Of a stretch of DNA of 64,000 nt, positions 1 through 12,590 are shown one piece after another. The DNA comes from Gnetum montanum (lineage: Eukaryota > Streptophyta > Gnetopsida > Gnetales > Gnetaceae). The stretch's first letter is position 1. Every line of letters starts with the position of its first letter. The notes beneath the pieces are model-generated. The model saw nothing but the letters and a program-made list of their open reading frames with translations. It did not search any database and had not been told where the DNA came from. The position numbers and the translations under genes were made by a program. The stretch covers positions 274,934 to 338,933 of the forward strand of contig MNCI01010461.1 of assembly GCA_015680685.1 (NCBI GenBank). Direction: 5' to 3'.

Positions 1-470
1 ATAAAATCTTGCTCTATTTCTAGTTTTCTTGTGGAACTTTCTCTTTCTCTGGGGAAAATTAGGAGTAGATTGCAGAGTTGTGCTCAAATGTTTTTGCAAA
101 ATTTTATTTTTTACAAGTAGGTATTATAAGGACCGCATAGACTAGGCAGTTAAACAAAATAGGAAATGTTCAATAACTCATAGTACTTGGCAAAGTTGGC
201 TGAATCTCTTTAAAGTAAGTCATTTGTAGTTTACATACAACGCAATCGTTACATTTCTCACAATTGCACGCCGCAACAGCACACACACATACTCACATTA
301 ACTACTAAGTTTATTTGGAGGTATTTGGGCCTTGGTATTGCCAAAGACCAGCAGGCACCTAAATCCTATTCGAAGACACTCGTTGGCGGTCGCATCCCAA
401 ACGGTCGCCAACACGACCCACGGAGGCATAATGCCAGAGAGATCTACAATAGGAGAGACATTACAAATCT
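1..470. other. Non-coding lead-in to element I
   Basis: I see no gene here. The stretch is AT-rich and precedes the first recognisable gag-like coding of element I. A 5' LTR for that element is expected to the left, probably outside the window; no TGATGAG...CTCATCA LTR end or tRNA-Asp primer site is visible in these bases. The short open frame starting at 332 has no recognisable motif. Confidence 0.5.
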
Positions 471-2460
471 ATGAAGGGAAAGTGGTCTCAGGATGTCCCA
501 TATGTCCTAAGTGAAAATGAGGCTGGTGAACCTGTCTCGGGAGGTTTTCCACAAAACGATGTTCCTCTCATTGACTTTGGTCAAGGAGTTATGTATCAAA
601 ATCTTCACTCAACTATTCATAACCTAAGTTTTAGTACCAATAGACAAAAAGGATTTGGAAAAGGAACACAAACACATGACAATGATGGACATTCCAATCG
701 TAACTACGATAGAGGCCGTGACGACCACCAAAGAGAAGGTAACAAGCATCGTTATGGTGCCAATCCTCCTTCCTCTTTACCTTCATCATCTCCTTCCACC
801 TCTCCTTCGGGATTTGAATGCAGTTGCAAAAGGAAAGACCATGAGAAAAATGGTAAGCGAAATAGACATCATAGAAAAAACAGTTGAGAAAGGGGACAAG
901 GGCATTCTAGAGAGACACATCATGAAAGAAGGGAGAGTAGGGAACAACATAGGCATCATAGACACCATAGACAGTATGATCATGATGAATCCCTACCTAC
1001 CACGCAAAGTATGGTAGATATAACAGAGGTTGTTAGGATTCCAACAAGGCACTAGAAGGATAGTAGGATCAAAAAACTAGACATGAATAACATCCCATGA
1101 TTTGAAGGGGGATATAATGCTAATCCTCAAAACCATTTACAAGCATTCCATGATGCATGTACCTTGCAACATATAGAAAATGAGTGGTAAAAACTAAAGT
1201 TGTTTCCATGGACACTAATCAAGAAAGTGAAAAGCTAGTACCGATCCTTAAAACCAGAATCCATTTGTCAATGGAGTACCATGTTAGAGCTATTCAATGA
1301 TAAGTATCCAACATACCCCCGAGTATCCAACCTGCGTAAGCAAATCCAAGGATGGAAAAAAGAGGACATGAACCCTTGGATGCTACATGGGCCAATATTA
1401 TTCATTATTACATCATTTCTTGGGCCATGGTTACTTGCAAAAGGAACAACTACTCCATCTCATAGATTGGATTAGGTACGAAACACAAAGAACCCTTGGG
1501 ACTTATGCCCAAAGAAGGCTATTTGAGCTTAGAGCCTATCAAATAAAAAGATTGTTGGAGCAAGTTGCCAAGGAGGAAGGTGAGTTGAGGAAAAGAGAAA
1601 GTATGGAGGAGTACAATAGAGATTCTTTCCTTCGAAAGAAGGAAGTTAGGTTTTGTGAAGATGAGGAAGAGTCACCACTTGAAGAGATGGTGAATAGGAA
1701 GACTTTTCCCATTCAAAAATTTGCATCAGAAGTATCGGCAAAGGTAGATCAAATGTGGAAATCCCTAGATAAAAAATTTTAAACTATCCTCAAAATAGTA
1801 AAGGAGTCTAGAGAACTAAGTAGTGACAGAGAGAGAAGGAAAAAGAAAGAATCTGAGTATGCACATAACAAAGGTAAGGGCAAGGTTATCATCATTGAAG
1901 AGGTTGTGGATTCGAACACGGATAATGATGATAGATGTGAGATATGCCAATATGACCATCCTAAAGGATGTCGCCCAGTAGTATCACATCTGCAAGAGTC
2001 TAGGGTGTATGCACTAAACCATGATTAAACAAATAGCAAACACCCAGAAGGTTACCTTATCATCAAGGTAACCCAAGGTAGTTCCACCAATTCTTGACAT
2101 ATTATTCGAGTGGAGCTCCACCACAACCAAATGCATAGTATCAATGATGGAAACATCCACAATCATGAGGAATTCCACTACCACATCAATAGTACCCTTA
2201 CCATCAACCTAATCCATACGAGTATTACATTTAGCATCCGATCTCTCCACATGACTCTACTAGCCATGTTGCTCTTCAACCTTACTACCAGGCCCCCGAG
2301 TACTATATAACTTCTTCTCCACAGGGTGATGTTCCACATATGTACTATTCTTCTCATTTTTCTACATCCCTTCCCCCTCAGCTTCATTACCACCTACTCG
2401 AACTATGTAGGGTGAGCTTCCTGCCCAGCTGCAGCAACGTAACACTACAAGGGCTATCAA
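471..2460 (+). pseudogene. gag: Gag pseudogene, element I
   Basis: Encodes the structural capsid protein of the retrotransposon. The N-terminal part (471-1080) is rich in Arg, Asp, His and Ser with an SS/PS-rich stretch, and matches in layout the minus-strand gag start at 26198-26619. The capsid domain (about 1084-1560) shows the motifs HLQAFHDAC, KLKLFPW, FNDKYPTYPRV and LRKQIQGWK. These recur in the gags at 19300-20941, 23191-25217 and 36825-38792. A frameshift near 1385 splits the capsid domain over two frames. A zinc-knuckle relic with Cys-x2-Cys-x3-His spacing lies near 1938-1975. Several in-frame stops make it non-functional. The true start is unclear; 471 is where recognisable coding begins. 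Confidence 0.7.
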
Positions 2461-2639
2461 TCCTCAACCTACTATTGGGTTGGATAACTGATCAAAGAAG
2501 AGATCTTTCTTTAGAACCAACAGTCCAATCAACTCCTTATAAATCACAAGTGGCTAGTTATCTAAACACCTCATCATCATTTGAATCTTCGGAGCTTCCT
2601 TTGAACCAAAAATCGCACCCAACGCACACGGTCATGTTG

Positions 2640-3090
2640 ACTCATGCCATCACCGATTGGATTAAAGCTGACCATCTTCCTAGGAAATTCTCTAATCTTG
2701 GAAGTCCTCTTATTTATTTGCAAATTGCTGGAAATGACCCTTGCAAAGATCTTTTGGATTCAGGTTCCAGTGTAAATTTGATCTCACAGGAAATGTATAA
2801 AGTATGTAACCTGCCTCTGTTAAAGAAGAGTAACATCCATTTAGAGTTGGCTGACCAGTCCATCACTGTCCCATTGGGACTAGTGGAGGACATTGTCACC
2901 ACTGTTTGTGGGTGTCGTATCCAGCCGATTTCCTAGTGATCCAAGTCAACAACTATAAGGGGGACTTTCCAATCATAATGGAAAGAGCATGGCTAAGTAC
3001 GATTGATGCACACCTAGGCATGCATGATCCTTCCCTAGAGATATTAAAGGAAAATATGTTTGAAAATATCAAGAAGAAGAAAGTTCCATG
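2640..3090 (+). pseudogene. Retrotransposon aspartic protease, broken
   Basis: The retropepsin-like protease cuts the Gag-Pol polyprotein. The active-site motif LLDSGSSVNL is visible (D-S-G) at about 2752-2781. The PLGLVEDI stretch follows, then, after a frameshift near 2910, YPADFLVIQ and FPIIMERAWL, the usual end of Ty3/gypsy proteases (PIILGRPWL-like). It lies between gag and RT as expected. The frameshift and downstream stops make it inactive. Confidence 0.75.
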
Positions 3091-3389
3091 CATCGCATAT
3101 AGTGACATAGGGTGTAACTGCGTGCAGTGGGCCTGGTTTGTACAATGTTTAACATTGTCTGCATGCAAACAGTGTGCACAAGTGACTAACATACAAAAAT
3201 TTCTGTATACAGCAAGCACAAGATAGGAAGGCACCCAGTGGCTGATAGTTGACCAAGAGAGCAATTCAACCTTATGCATGGAACCAACTGAGAGCTTGAC
3301 TTGCACCTATATCGATAGCATAGATGCATTAGAGCAAGTCCACTGCCAACTTCCATGTACTAACACTGATAATATCAATTGGGGGAAGT

Positions 3390-4140
3390 TGGAAATCCCT
3401 GATGATTTTAAGCAACAGTCCCTAGAATTAAAACCATTGCCCACTGGTATAGAGCATACATTTCTCAAGAACAAAAAACCAGTGATCATTAATGCCAAAC
3501 TCGCTTCCCAACAAAAAGAAAGACTATTGAATATGGTAAACAAATGGTCAAAAGCCTTTACATGGTCATATCCCAAATTAACCATAATAGATCCTAGGAT
3601 ATGCCAATATAGAATCTACACTGATCCCTCTATGAAGCCTCGATGACAACCACAAAGATGACTAAACCCAAAGCTTAAGAAAGTGATTAAAGAAGAAATT
3701 TAACAACTTCTAAAGGCCAAGTTCATCTACCCCATTGCTGACAGTGAATGGGTTAGTCCATTAGTCATTGTGCCTAAAAAGAGAGGTAAATGGAGGGTGT
3801 GTATAGACTTTAGGCTGTTAAACGTGGCAACACTTAAAGACCATTTCCCATTGTCATTCGTTGACCAAGTCTTAGATATCATTGAAAGGCATTACTATTA
3901 TAGTTTTTTTGATGGTTACAGTGGATACAATCAAATCCAAATAGCACCAGAAGACGAAGCCCAAATGACATTCATGAGTCCTTGGGGAACATTTTCATAT
4001 AGGCAAATGTCGTTTGGCTTGTGCAATGGCCTAGTAACATTTCAATGTTTGGTTCTAGGTATATTTTAGCAACAACTAGGGAATGGTGTGGAGGTTTTTA
4101 TGGACGATTTCTCCACCTACAGAGCCAACTTAAATGATGT
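3390..4140 (+). pseudogene. Reverse transcriptase domain, element I, broken
   Basis: RT copies the element RNA into DNA. The upstream connector (LELKPLP at about 3424) is followed by the RT palm and fingers: WVSPLVIVPKKRGKWRVCIDFR, a proline-containing HFPLSFVDQ, FFDGYSGYNQIQIAPED, MSFGLCNGLVTFQ and, after an in-frame TAG, the catalytic box FMDD (near 4100). These are standard Ty3/gypsy RT blocks, and their wording is near Athila-type elements (inference). Stops occur at about 3643-3700 and 4068. A deletion or frameshift follows FMDD, since the expected thumb region is scrambled. Confidence 0.8.
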
Positions 4141-4369
4141 GTTGAAACCAACTTAAGGCTCAATTAGCAAAAAAGTCAATTAATGGTCCAAGAGGACATT
4201 GTATTATGACATAACTTTCACAAATAGGGAGAGAGGTAGATCCTGAAAAAAATAAAGTCATCCAAGGAATCACTCATCAACCAGAAACTGTAAAAGATAT
4301 CTAATCATTCCTTAGACATACTAGCTATTATAGATGCTTCATCAATGAAAAGATTGCAAAATTGTGGTA

Positions 4370-4860
4370 GAATTAACGAAAAAGGACGTACCCTTTGAAT
4401 GGACCAAGGAATGTGAGTTAGCTTTCCAAACCTTGAAGTAGAAGCTCATAAAAGCACCCATTCTACAAGCTCCTGACTAGTCCAAACTATTCCATATAAT
4501 GACTGACGTGTCCAACTTTACTTTAGGAGCCATACTTACACAGTTAGATGACCAAAAACATCCCTATTACATTGACTATGCAAGTAGAATTATTGTTGGT
4601 GCACAACTCAACTAAACCACAACAGAAAAAGAGTTAATGGTTGTGGTGTTTGCACTAGAAAAATTTAGGCACTATGTATTAGGCTATAAGGTATTTGTAC
4701 ACACAGATCATAGTGCGACTCAATTCCTTATGAATAAACCAATGGTGAGCCCTTGAGTCATACGATGACTAGTGATCTTGCAAGAGTTCGATATCATGAT
4801 AGTAGATCATAAAGACACCAAGAATGTTGTTGCTGATCATTTGTCTTGGTTGCAATGAGA
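4370..4860 (+). pseudogene. RNase H domain, element I, broken
   Basis: This domain would remove RNA from the RNA:DNA hybrid. By reading across frames I recognise FHIMTDVSN and LGAILTQLDD, then TTEKELMVVVFALEKFRHYVLGYKV and VHTDHSATQFL, the classical Ty3/gypsy RNase H blocks with the Asp and Glu positions. Stops and at least one frameshift interrupt it. It sits directly after RT as expected. Confidence 0.65.
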
Positions 4861-4989
4861 TAATAAAGAAGAAAAATACCCAATTTCTAATCACTTCCCA
4901 TATGAACTCCTCTTTGTAGGTGTAATAGACAATCAATCACCCACACATACAAACTAGTATAGTAACATTCTTACTTATCTTCTCATGTA

Positions 4990-5340
4990 AGAAACACCAC
5001 AAGGGCTAGACGTTAAAAGGAGGCCACAGTTTCTCTACCGAGTCAAACACTTCATGGAAATTAATGGGCACCTTTACAAGGTATGTCCCAATGGCTTGGT
5101 TTGATGGTGTGTTCCCGATGTAGATCAATTACGAGTTCTCCAAGACATTCATGAGGGCCCTTGTGGGGGTCATTACGCTAGGAGAAAAATAGCCATTAAA
5201 ATCTTGCTTGCAGGATATTATTGGCCTACATTGTTTCGGGATTCCCATCATTTTGTCCAATCTTATGAGTGCTGCCAACGCGATGGGGGAATGACTGCTA
5301 AAATAGAGGATCCACAACAATGGATTCAACCCTTAAAATA
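4990..5340 (+). pseudogene. Integrase N-terminal zinc finger, truncated
   Basis: Only the HHCC-type N-terminal finger of integrase is left: DIHEGPCGGHYA (two His), GYYWPTLFRD, and YECCQRDG, where the first Cys of the expected Cys pair reads Tyr. The catalytic DDE core is missing. At about 5340 the sequence changes to the non-coding 3' region seen in other family copies (near 8650 and 39008). The element therefore cannot integrate unaided. Confidence 0.75.
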
Positions 5341-6960
5341 GGCAATGAGTCCACATCATCCATGCATCCATTTAACCCTATGGTCTCCCTTTATTTTGGA
5401 AATGTACTATCCCTTTTTCTTTTTTTAAGCAAACGTATTCATGAATTGGTGGCTTGGTATTCTTCAAACCAAGGAAATATTCAAATGATTTAAAAAGGAT
5501 GTGACCTCAAATGGATTCAATGCATTTGTGCTTACCATTCTCTTGGGTACTTGGATGTTTTTCATAATTTTCCACCATTCCACTATCGACTAATATTAGG
5601 AAGTTGCACAAATCAAATATGTCTTTGCATGGTGTGGTTCTCATTCAAAAGAAAACTGGTGGGAATTCAAAGAACACCCCTTAGACACAATAATAGAACA
5701 TGGGCTACAAGCATTGGTTATGGCACTAAAAATACATGTTACCCATGCCTAAAGGTTCCTTCTAACTAAGGCCCTTCCTCACTTCTTACTTCTCTATTCT
5801 TCTCGTTTTGAAATAGTGGTTGCTCTATGGAAGCATTCTTGTTGCTTCAGGAGCATGGGATGGTCAAAGGTGTTGATGCGAGGTTACTAAATGTGGTTAG
5901 TTCTAATCTAGATTTGGGCTAGATTTTATTAAGTCACCTTAATCACATACTACATAAGGGACTTTACACAACCTTGATCTTGGGATTCCCTTCAATTCTC
6001 TCTTCTCTTCTGTACTGCTTTCCATATTCCACCTCATTGCTAATTTTATGATTAGGCTATATCTTGGTCGACACATTGTTATTCTTGGGTAAATTATTTT
6101 GGGTGAATTCTTAACTATTGTTTCAATCTGTCATTCCTAGAGCTTACAGACTCTTTGGTTTGTAGGTTTTTCAGGGCATAAAGCGCATGAGCCTGCTTTG
6201 GCGAGGACCTACTAGCATTCCTTGTTGGTGCAATTGTTAAGTTCTTTCCATTAAACATTTCTTAACATTAACTATTTCTCGTCTCACCCCATCTATGAAA
6301 TCTATTTTTCTCTGCCCTTCTATGCATTTTTATTGGCTTCACCATTATTTCTCTAATCTTCCTTGTTCTTTTGTTTTCCATCTTATTGCTACCGGAGGTT
6401 CGCTCTTAGTCGTTAGGGCCTGTTGCAAATTTTTTCATTCCATTACTTATCTCACCCCTACACCTTGGGTAGTTATCAATTACAAACCTCTAACCTAGTA
6501 TCTATCATACAAACAACCTAGCCAATGTACTTCATAGTGAGGCAAGGTATTAATTACATTATATATTATCTATCCTTGCTAATTCGTGATTGTGTTGTGC
6601 ATGCAAATGGCAATCACATGAACAATGGACTGGGATAGGAGAGAGCACTTAGGATGAATTGGAGCAAGAATATTTATGCAAGGAACAAGATTGGTCATGA
6701 GGCCATGGATGAACAATGGTGTGCACATTTTTGACATTGACAACAACACGTCTCATTTTCTTTTCTCTCTTTCTCTTCAAGCTATCGAATGAGGGTCTTG
6801 ATTTCATCTATGTACAATGTTCACCATAATGGTTATGAACACCAATGCTATAATAAGTTTTTTGATCTATTCACTGGGCACTTTGAGTCTATCATTTCAT
6901 GTCACCATCAGTGTTGTTTAGTTAATAATTCCATACCTTCCCAATATTTTGTAAGGAACT
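5341..6960 (+). repeat. Family-specific non-coding 3' region, copy 1
   Basis: No gene. This is the long internal 3' region of the LTR family. It is shared, with rearrangement, with 8580-10534, the minus strand of 21791-23190, and 38950-40130. It holds part of a conserved block around 6160-6216 (CTTTGGCGAGGACCTACT here). Open frames inside it (5551, 6295, 6789) have no recognisable domain and are not conserved between copies. Confidence 0.6.
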
Positions 6961-6992
6961 CGAGGATGAGTTTTCATTCAATCGTGGGGGTC
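6961..6992 (+). promoter_or_regulatory. Candidate polypurine tract and conserved pre-LTR box
   Basis: GAGGATGAGTTTTCATTCAA followed by TCGTGGGGGTC lies immediately before the 3' LTR. The same box precedes LTRs at 10535 and 43619. In LTR elements the purine run here primes plus-strand DNA; this one is short (GGGGG). The role is inferred from position. Confidence 0.6.
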
Positions 6993-7832
6993 TGATGAGT
7001 TCTAATATCGGATCCCCAATATCAGATCCCTATTATTGAATACGCGATATTAGGATCAACCAAGCAACATCGGACATGTGATGTCAGAACCTGTCTCCCT
7101 GCCTATAAATAAGAGGCAAGCGCACTTGGTCAAGGAAGTTTTCTTTTAGTCCCTTAGTCGAATTCTTGTAGTTTTTCTATTCCAAAGTTAGAATTATTTC
7201 TGAGTGCCTACAATAGGAGTCATAAAGTGAACGAATCTTTATTTAAGCATTGTGTACCTAAGCACACCTTTTATCCAGAAATAAAGATGAACTTTGTGAT
7301 AAACCTTGCAACATTCATAATAGCTTAATTATTGCATTTCATGTTATTCACTATTATTTAATGCTTTCAATAGTTACTTAATGTTATTTCATTGAATTAT
7401 TAATTGTCAATTTCCAATGAATTAGCACACTCAGCATGACACTTTGAGCATATGTGGAACACTTGGTAACCTAGCAACGACTAGCAATTGGTAATCCCAA
7501 TAGTGTTACACTGGTTTAGGATGTGTCCAAAAAGTTGTAATGGATGCTGGTGTTAGGACTAGTTAGAGAATAGTTATTTAGTTAAATCAAATTAGTTATT
7601 AAATTGCCTAATTTATCTCTTTCAAGCATCAAGAATATAAAATATAAAATAATAAAAATCACATACCTCAAGTTTACTTAACCATATAATTAAGCCTTTC
7701 AAGTAAGCTTGGGATGACAAAAATCACATAACTCATCCTTGTTCTGTGTATGTGCATAAGCACTTAATCCTTGGATTTCGACCAAATCGCATGTGAATAC
7801 TCATATTCGTATGGTTTGGCGTAGGGGTACCA
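6993..7832 (+). repeat. 3' LTR of element I
   Basis: Starts TGATGAG right after the purine tract. A TATAAATA box lies at 7104-7111, preceded by GATATC-like motifs. The downstream part (CACTTGGTAA..., GTAATCCCAA, GGTGTAGGGGTACC-like end) aligns with LTRs at 35879, 43619 and the minus strand of 25342. The terminal CTCATCA is lost: homology stops near 7832, where unrelated sequence begins. Read-out from U3 would run rightwards. Confidence 0.75.
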
Positions 7833-8390
7833 AGTTTACACAATAGCCAAAAGTTCAAAGTATTAACATAATCCCTATACCAACCCATAACAAACTTCAG
7901 AAACGAGTGTGCAAAACCAAGTTTACAAAATAGCCACTAAACCAAAAGACACCTAGTGGCTTGAAAATGAGAATACAAAACCATTCAAAAGATGCATGAA
8001 AACATCCTATTCACTTCTTAGTTCTAGTTTTAAGAAAGTAAACCAAATAGAAAACTTAGAGAAGAACATCTCACACTCTAACTATTCACCAAAAGAAGAT
8101 GTTAAATAAGGAGACACAAGAAGTAAAATAGAAAATAAACAAGGAAACATGGCTAGACCTCTTAAAACGAAAACACCTTTTAGTCCAACTAAACATATGT
8201 CTCCAAATCATCGAAACATGATTATCATTAATGTTAAATGTGCTACCAAGAAAAAAATTAAATCATTAAAGATGATAAATGGAATACTTATGGTGTATAA
8301 CTAAGGGAATGTGTGATCCATTTTCTGAATGCTCATCCATGAGTTTAGTCATTGGGGAGATGCCCCATCTTGAATCAAGAACTAATACAT
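7833..8390. other. Anonymous AT-rich segment with a short repeat
   Basis: No gene seen. A 19-base motif beginning CCAAGTTTACA and ending ATAGCC occurs near 7829 and again near 7916, with one change. This may be a microsatellite-like or filler duplication at the broken LTR end. Confidence 0.4.
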
Positions 8391-10534
8391 GCATTTTTCC
8401 TTTTTTGTTTTACAATTTTTTATCCTTTTCCTATTTCTTCAAATTTTTTTAATTCTTAATATGTTTTCCATTTCTTGTTATTTTTATTTTCTTTGTCATT
8501 TTTTCTTTTCTTAAGTCATTTTCTTTATGTTTTATGAATGTATACTATGTTTTTGTTAATAATATTGCTACTCATGATGTAGAAGTCAACACAATATGTT
8601 GGGTTTTTATCCTATGCTACCAAGTTGATTGGGTAAATAATTATGTAATGCAATGAGACCACATCATCCATCCCTCCAATTTCTTTAAATAAGATAGCTT
8701 TATGATGAAAGCAATATGGTTCTTCTTACATGAAACTAAAATTAACTACTAATCAATTTTCCTTAAAGAAAGAGAAAAAGACCAAGTGGGAATGGGAGAG
8801 GCTGTGATCTTAAGGGGATTTGATGGGTTCTCTTCTTGACTTCCTTTTTATGCTCTGTGACTCCTCATGGAATGTACCATCACTCCTATTGTTGACTAAT
8901 AAATAGGAAGCATGTCTTTGCATGGTGTGGTTTCCATGAATAAAAAAGAAAGAAAGAAAGAAAAAGAAAAAAAATAACGGAAACAAAATAATGGAAATTA
9001 AAAGCACACTCCTTAAACATAATAATGAGCTACAAGCACTGGTTATGAGGCTAGAAAGGTATGTTACCCATGCTTGAAGGCACCCCTCTAACTATGGCCC
9101 TTCCTTCCTTCTGTCTTCTCCTTTCTTCTTTCTTTGGAGTGATGTTCATTCTTTGTGGTTGTTGTGGACTCATGATGGTAGGAAGAAAGGACGACATCAA
9201 TGTAAGGCCACTTTTAATGGTGTGGACTTAGTCTGAAAATTGGACAAGATAAGTATGATGGCCATTTTAATCATAATTGACACAAATATCTATTGCAAAC
9301 ATGGTTAAGTATCTTACATCCTAATCTTTGCAATCCCTTTTCATCTAATTATTCGCCTCACTACTACATGCAATTATGGACCTAATGATGTTGTATAGTA
9401 TAGTGCAAGATTCTAACAAAGGTAGTTGTACGTTGTTTTGAACAAAGGCATGATCTACATTTAAATTCTAAGGTGCCCACGAACATCTATAAAAGTGGTT
9501 ATGTAAGGGCATTATGGTAGGAGCTTGCTTTGGGGAGGACCCACTTGCATAACTTTTGTTGATCATGGCTCTAAACCACACCTCACATCTTCAAGAACAT
9601 CATTGATAGCTTCTCTGAATTTATGCATGATTTTGCGATAAACTTCTCATCAATTTTGAGTTACCTTTAATGCTTTTAGTTTCCTCTAAATTCAAAATTT
9701 TTTGGCCATCTTGTGAATTAGACCTTTGGCTTTAATTATTTGAAAACTTGTGTGCTTCCAGAGTTAAGCTCATTTATTGTGTGGCGAGTCAAGGATGTAC
9801 TTTTTAAAATTTTTCTAACACCCCATTTTCAAACATTATGGTAACTAATAGTAAAAATAATCAAAATAGCTTAAATAACTTGATGATTTTAGTTACCTTA
9901 GAGCCTTGGGAAACATTATTATGAAATCACCTTGAGCTTACATGCTAAAATATTTTCAAATTTTGAGTTAACTAAGGATTCAAGAAGGGTTAATCATTAA
10001 TGAAATATTATCAAAAATAATGTTGATCCTTTGGTGATTTTAGGTGATGCCAAATAGAATCCCTAAGTTTGAAGGTATTGTAAAAGCAAAGAAAAATAGG
10101 CCAAAAGAAGGACAAAGGAGGATATGCCCATGGACAAATAGTAGCACATGCAAGGATTAAAGCTTAAATAACAAATGTTTGTTTGATCCATGGGATGATG
10201 AGAAGAAATTTTAGTTTATCCTTCGAGAATGTTCTACATAAACAGATAAGCATCAACATAATAATCATGGTTGGAAAGATTGCCACCACTAGGGAAAATA
10301 AGAAGATTCTTCTTCAGTGGATTTTTTGAAGACCTCTACAATTTTGTAAACTTTAATGTCTGTCCAGTATTTTTTTCATTTTGTAATACATTCACTTGAA
10401 TAAAATTTTGTAATGTGACACTCTAATTTTGTAATGGTAGCCAATCTATTCTTAGTTACCCGATAATTTTTATAATGAAACATTGTCCATTTATCTGTAA
10501 TTCAAGGATGAGTTTTTAGTCAATCATGAAGGTA
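8391..10534 (+). repeat. Internal 3' half of a second family element
   Basis: Begins with a T-rich tract (8391-8560) like those directly after gag at 38815-38945 and, on the minus strand, 23040-23190. It continues through the non-coding 3' region and ends in the same pre-LTR box (10504-10534). The conserved block sits at about 9470-9551 with CTTTGGGGAGGACC. A microsatellite of A/G (8942-8970) lies inside. No gag or pol remains, so only the 3' end of this copy is present. Confidence 0.6.
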
Positions 10535-10737
10535 TGATAAGACAAGCTATATTGGGCAACTTCATTGACATATCCCTATTGATGAAGTCTCATAGATGCA
10601 TCCTTGTTAACACATCTTAGATGCATCGTCACATATGTCTAGATGAAAATGCATTGATGCATTAATGGGCAACACATCGTAGATGTGTTGATGCATCCTC
10701 GTCGACATAGCTAAGTGTGTTAATGCTTCCACCAAAA
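10535..10737 (+). repeat. LTR 5' portion, interrupted
   Basis: Starts TGATAAG after the pre-LTR box, so it is the U3 start of a family LTR. It contains several GATGCATC-type motifs, also seen at 27960-28030. LTR homology stops just before the pararetroviral primer site at 10739 and appears to resume at about 17951. This suggests one LTR split by the pararetrovirus insertion. Confidence 0.55.
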
Positions 10738-10738
10738 A

Positions 10739-10749
10739 TGGTATCAGAG
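10739..10749 (+). promoter_or_regulatory. Primer-binding site for initiator tRNA-Met
   Basis: TGGTATCAGAG is complementary to the 3' end of plant initiator tRNA-Met, the primer of caulimovirids and of many LTR elements. By convention the caulimovirid genome map begins here. The insertion starting almost exactly at this site is notable. Confidence 0.8.
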
Positions 10750-10787
10750 ATAATTAGTCGAATAGGTCTAGTAGCAACCTTTCTAGG

Positions 10788-12590
10788 TTGGATCAAGGTG
10801 ATAGTAGCAAAGCTAATGCTCAGCAAGATGTATGGCCGGAATGGTGTTTTAATTGTGAAGACTATTTGGAATCTCTAGAATGGAAAGCTCAACGTTGGCA
10901 AGTTGATAATTTGACAATGTTAGCTGAAACATTGTATGAGTATAAGGAGAAACAACATAAACCAAAGTGTTTACGTTCTCTGTATTAGGATACAATAGCA
11001 TGCCCTATTGAAGAAAGAATTGAGGTGATGTCTCAATATTATTGGACCATGGGAAGCTGTTTTGTGTCTACGTCAAATTTGATGACTAAGAATGTTGTTG
11101 TTAAGCCTGGAATGAAGTGTGTGGATTCATGTTCACAACTCTATCTGAATGAGTTGTATGGTCCATTAGTGTAGTCAAAATCTTGTCCAGTGATTTTTGA
11201 AATTGAAAGTTTTCCTGATGATGATGATCCTCCTAATTCACCTCCTCAAGTTGTTTCGTATAACAAGTGTAGCAAGCAATATATCTATCCTCCCTCTCCA
11301 ATTGGCAATCTGTATGAAGATGAAGGACTAAGTCCCTTTGAGGAAGAAGATTGAATATTGCTACAAGAAATTACTGAAGGTCAAAAAAGGGTGTATGATG
11401 AGCATGTTGTTGTTGTCTATGATGAACAAATAGAAGCCCAAGTACAAGCTGAAGAAGCTTTATATTTTCATCAACAAGTGTTTAATATGTTAGTTCATGC
11501 TACTTTAGAAGATGAAGATGATGATATTAATTTGATATATGATAGTGATGATATGGTAGATGATGAAGCATTAGGGCCAAATCCTACAATCTTGATGATG
11601 CGATCAAGTAGTATAAGTTTGCAAGGAGATGATAAAGGAAAAGAAGTGGTTCAAGGAGAAATGTCGGTTGATCAACAAGCCATTTTACCATTTTCTAAAG
11701 CTTTTTTGAAAAGAAAATATTTTGTGTCTAGTGGTGTGCACAAGGACATCCAGTTCCTTGATGTCCCAAAAGAAGCTATTTATAATTTTGCTAATACCTT
11801 TTCTGCAAGAATGTCAACTTCTATTAAACAAATTGATGCATTGTTGGATATAAAATGGAAAGGAATTAGGCCTATTTTTCTTCCCATATTCACTGAGGTA
11901 GAGGTTCAAAAGTGGAAAGATCAAGGACATCAATATGTACATCTGGGTCAAATAGATATCATTGCTAGTCCCAAGTTTAGCTATGATATAGGAGCTGCAT
12001 ATGTTGTTACTTTATTAGATAGTTGGATCATTAGTGATGGTATATGAAGTGATCCAAAAATTTCCTGGGAAAAGGAAAAAATCTATCAATTTCATGGCAA
12101 GCTTGACTTTGATGCTCTTTGCTTTGTGCAACCTAATTATCAAATTTATTTGGCCGATGATTATATAACCAGTGCTTTGTTGTTAATCATTGAAATTCAT
12201 GGTGTCGAATTATTTCCTGGAGCTGTTTATGCAACTATTGCCACTTGCAGAACCTTTCAACTAACCAATACCATGTTGATGAATCATAAGCTCAAATGGG
12301 GAGTCCAATTCCTAAAAGGTAGTAAACATCTACTCATGGGTGGAAGAAGTATTTGTGTTCTTAGTTATGTGCAAAGTGTTCCGCAAATCCAAACCCTTCT
12401 GCAAGATCAAGAGTTCAAGACTTATGAGAAGCCAAAAAGAAGATGGATTCAATATCCTCTACAAAAATTTGGAAGATTTGCAGCAATCACATTAGAAGCT
12501 CTTCTAGCTATCCTACCTCCCAGAAAATTTTCTGAAGGAACAAGCCAATCTGCTGAAGAAGGATTGACATCTCCAAACTTTGATGCTTGA
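10788..12590 (+). pseudogene. Pararetroviral N-terminal region and movement protein
   Basis: One reading frame runs the whole length with four or so internal stops and no frameshift. The first part (10788-11350) has a Cys-containing start and no family I recognise. An acidic region follows (11500-11570). From about 11700 to 12330 the layout is that of the 30K superfamily of plant virus movement proteins, which line plasmodesmata: a YVHLG motif with a central conserved Asp-containing loop, then alternating hydrophobic strands (about 12080-12270). Family assignment is by pattern recognition, not by search. The frame continues past a TGA into the coat region, so movement and coat proteins may have been parts of one polyprotein. 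Confidence 0.65.

Larger units (their letters stand above)
471..7832 (+). mobile_element. Element I: decayed Ty3/gypsy LTR retrotransposon with gag and pol
   Basis: Gag, aspartic protease, RT, RNase H and the integrase zinc finger occur in Ty3/gypsy order on the plus strand, followed by a long non-coding 3' region, a short purine tract and a 3' LTR starting TGATGAG. The 5' LTR is not in view. The coding order is known for Ty3/gypsy; RT and protease wording is closest to the Athila-like branch (inference). The integrase catalytic core is absent: coding stops at about 5340, where the sequence joins the non-coding 3' region shared with non-autonomous family members. It could be the pol-bearing relative of the pol-less element at 35879-44405, because LTR ends, gag and 3' region correspond. 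Confidence 0.75.

Noticed and set aside
8942-8975. AAAG repeats as a possible primer or purine tract
   Set aside because: It is a simple microsatellite inside the 3' region; no LTR begins after it.
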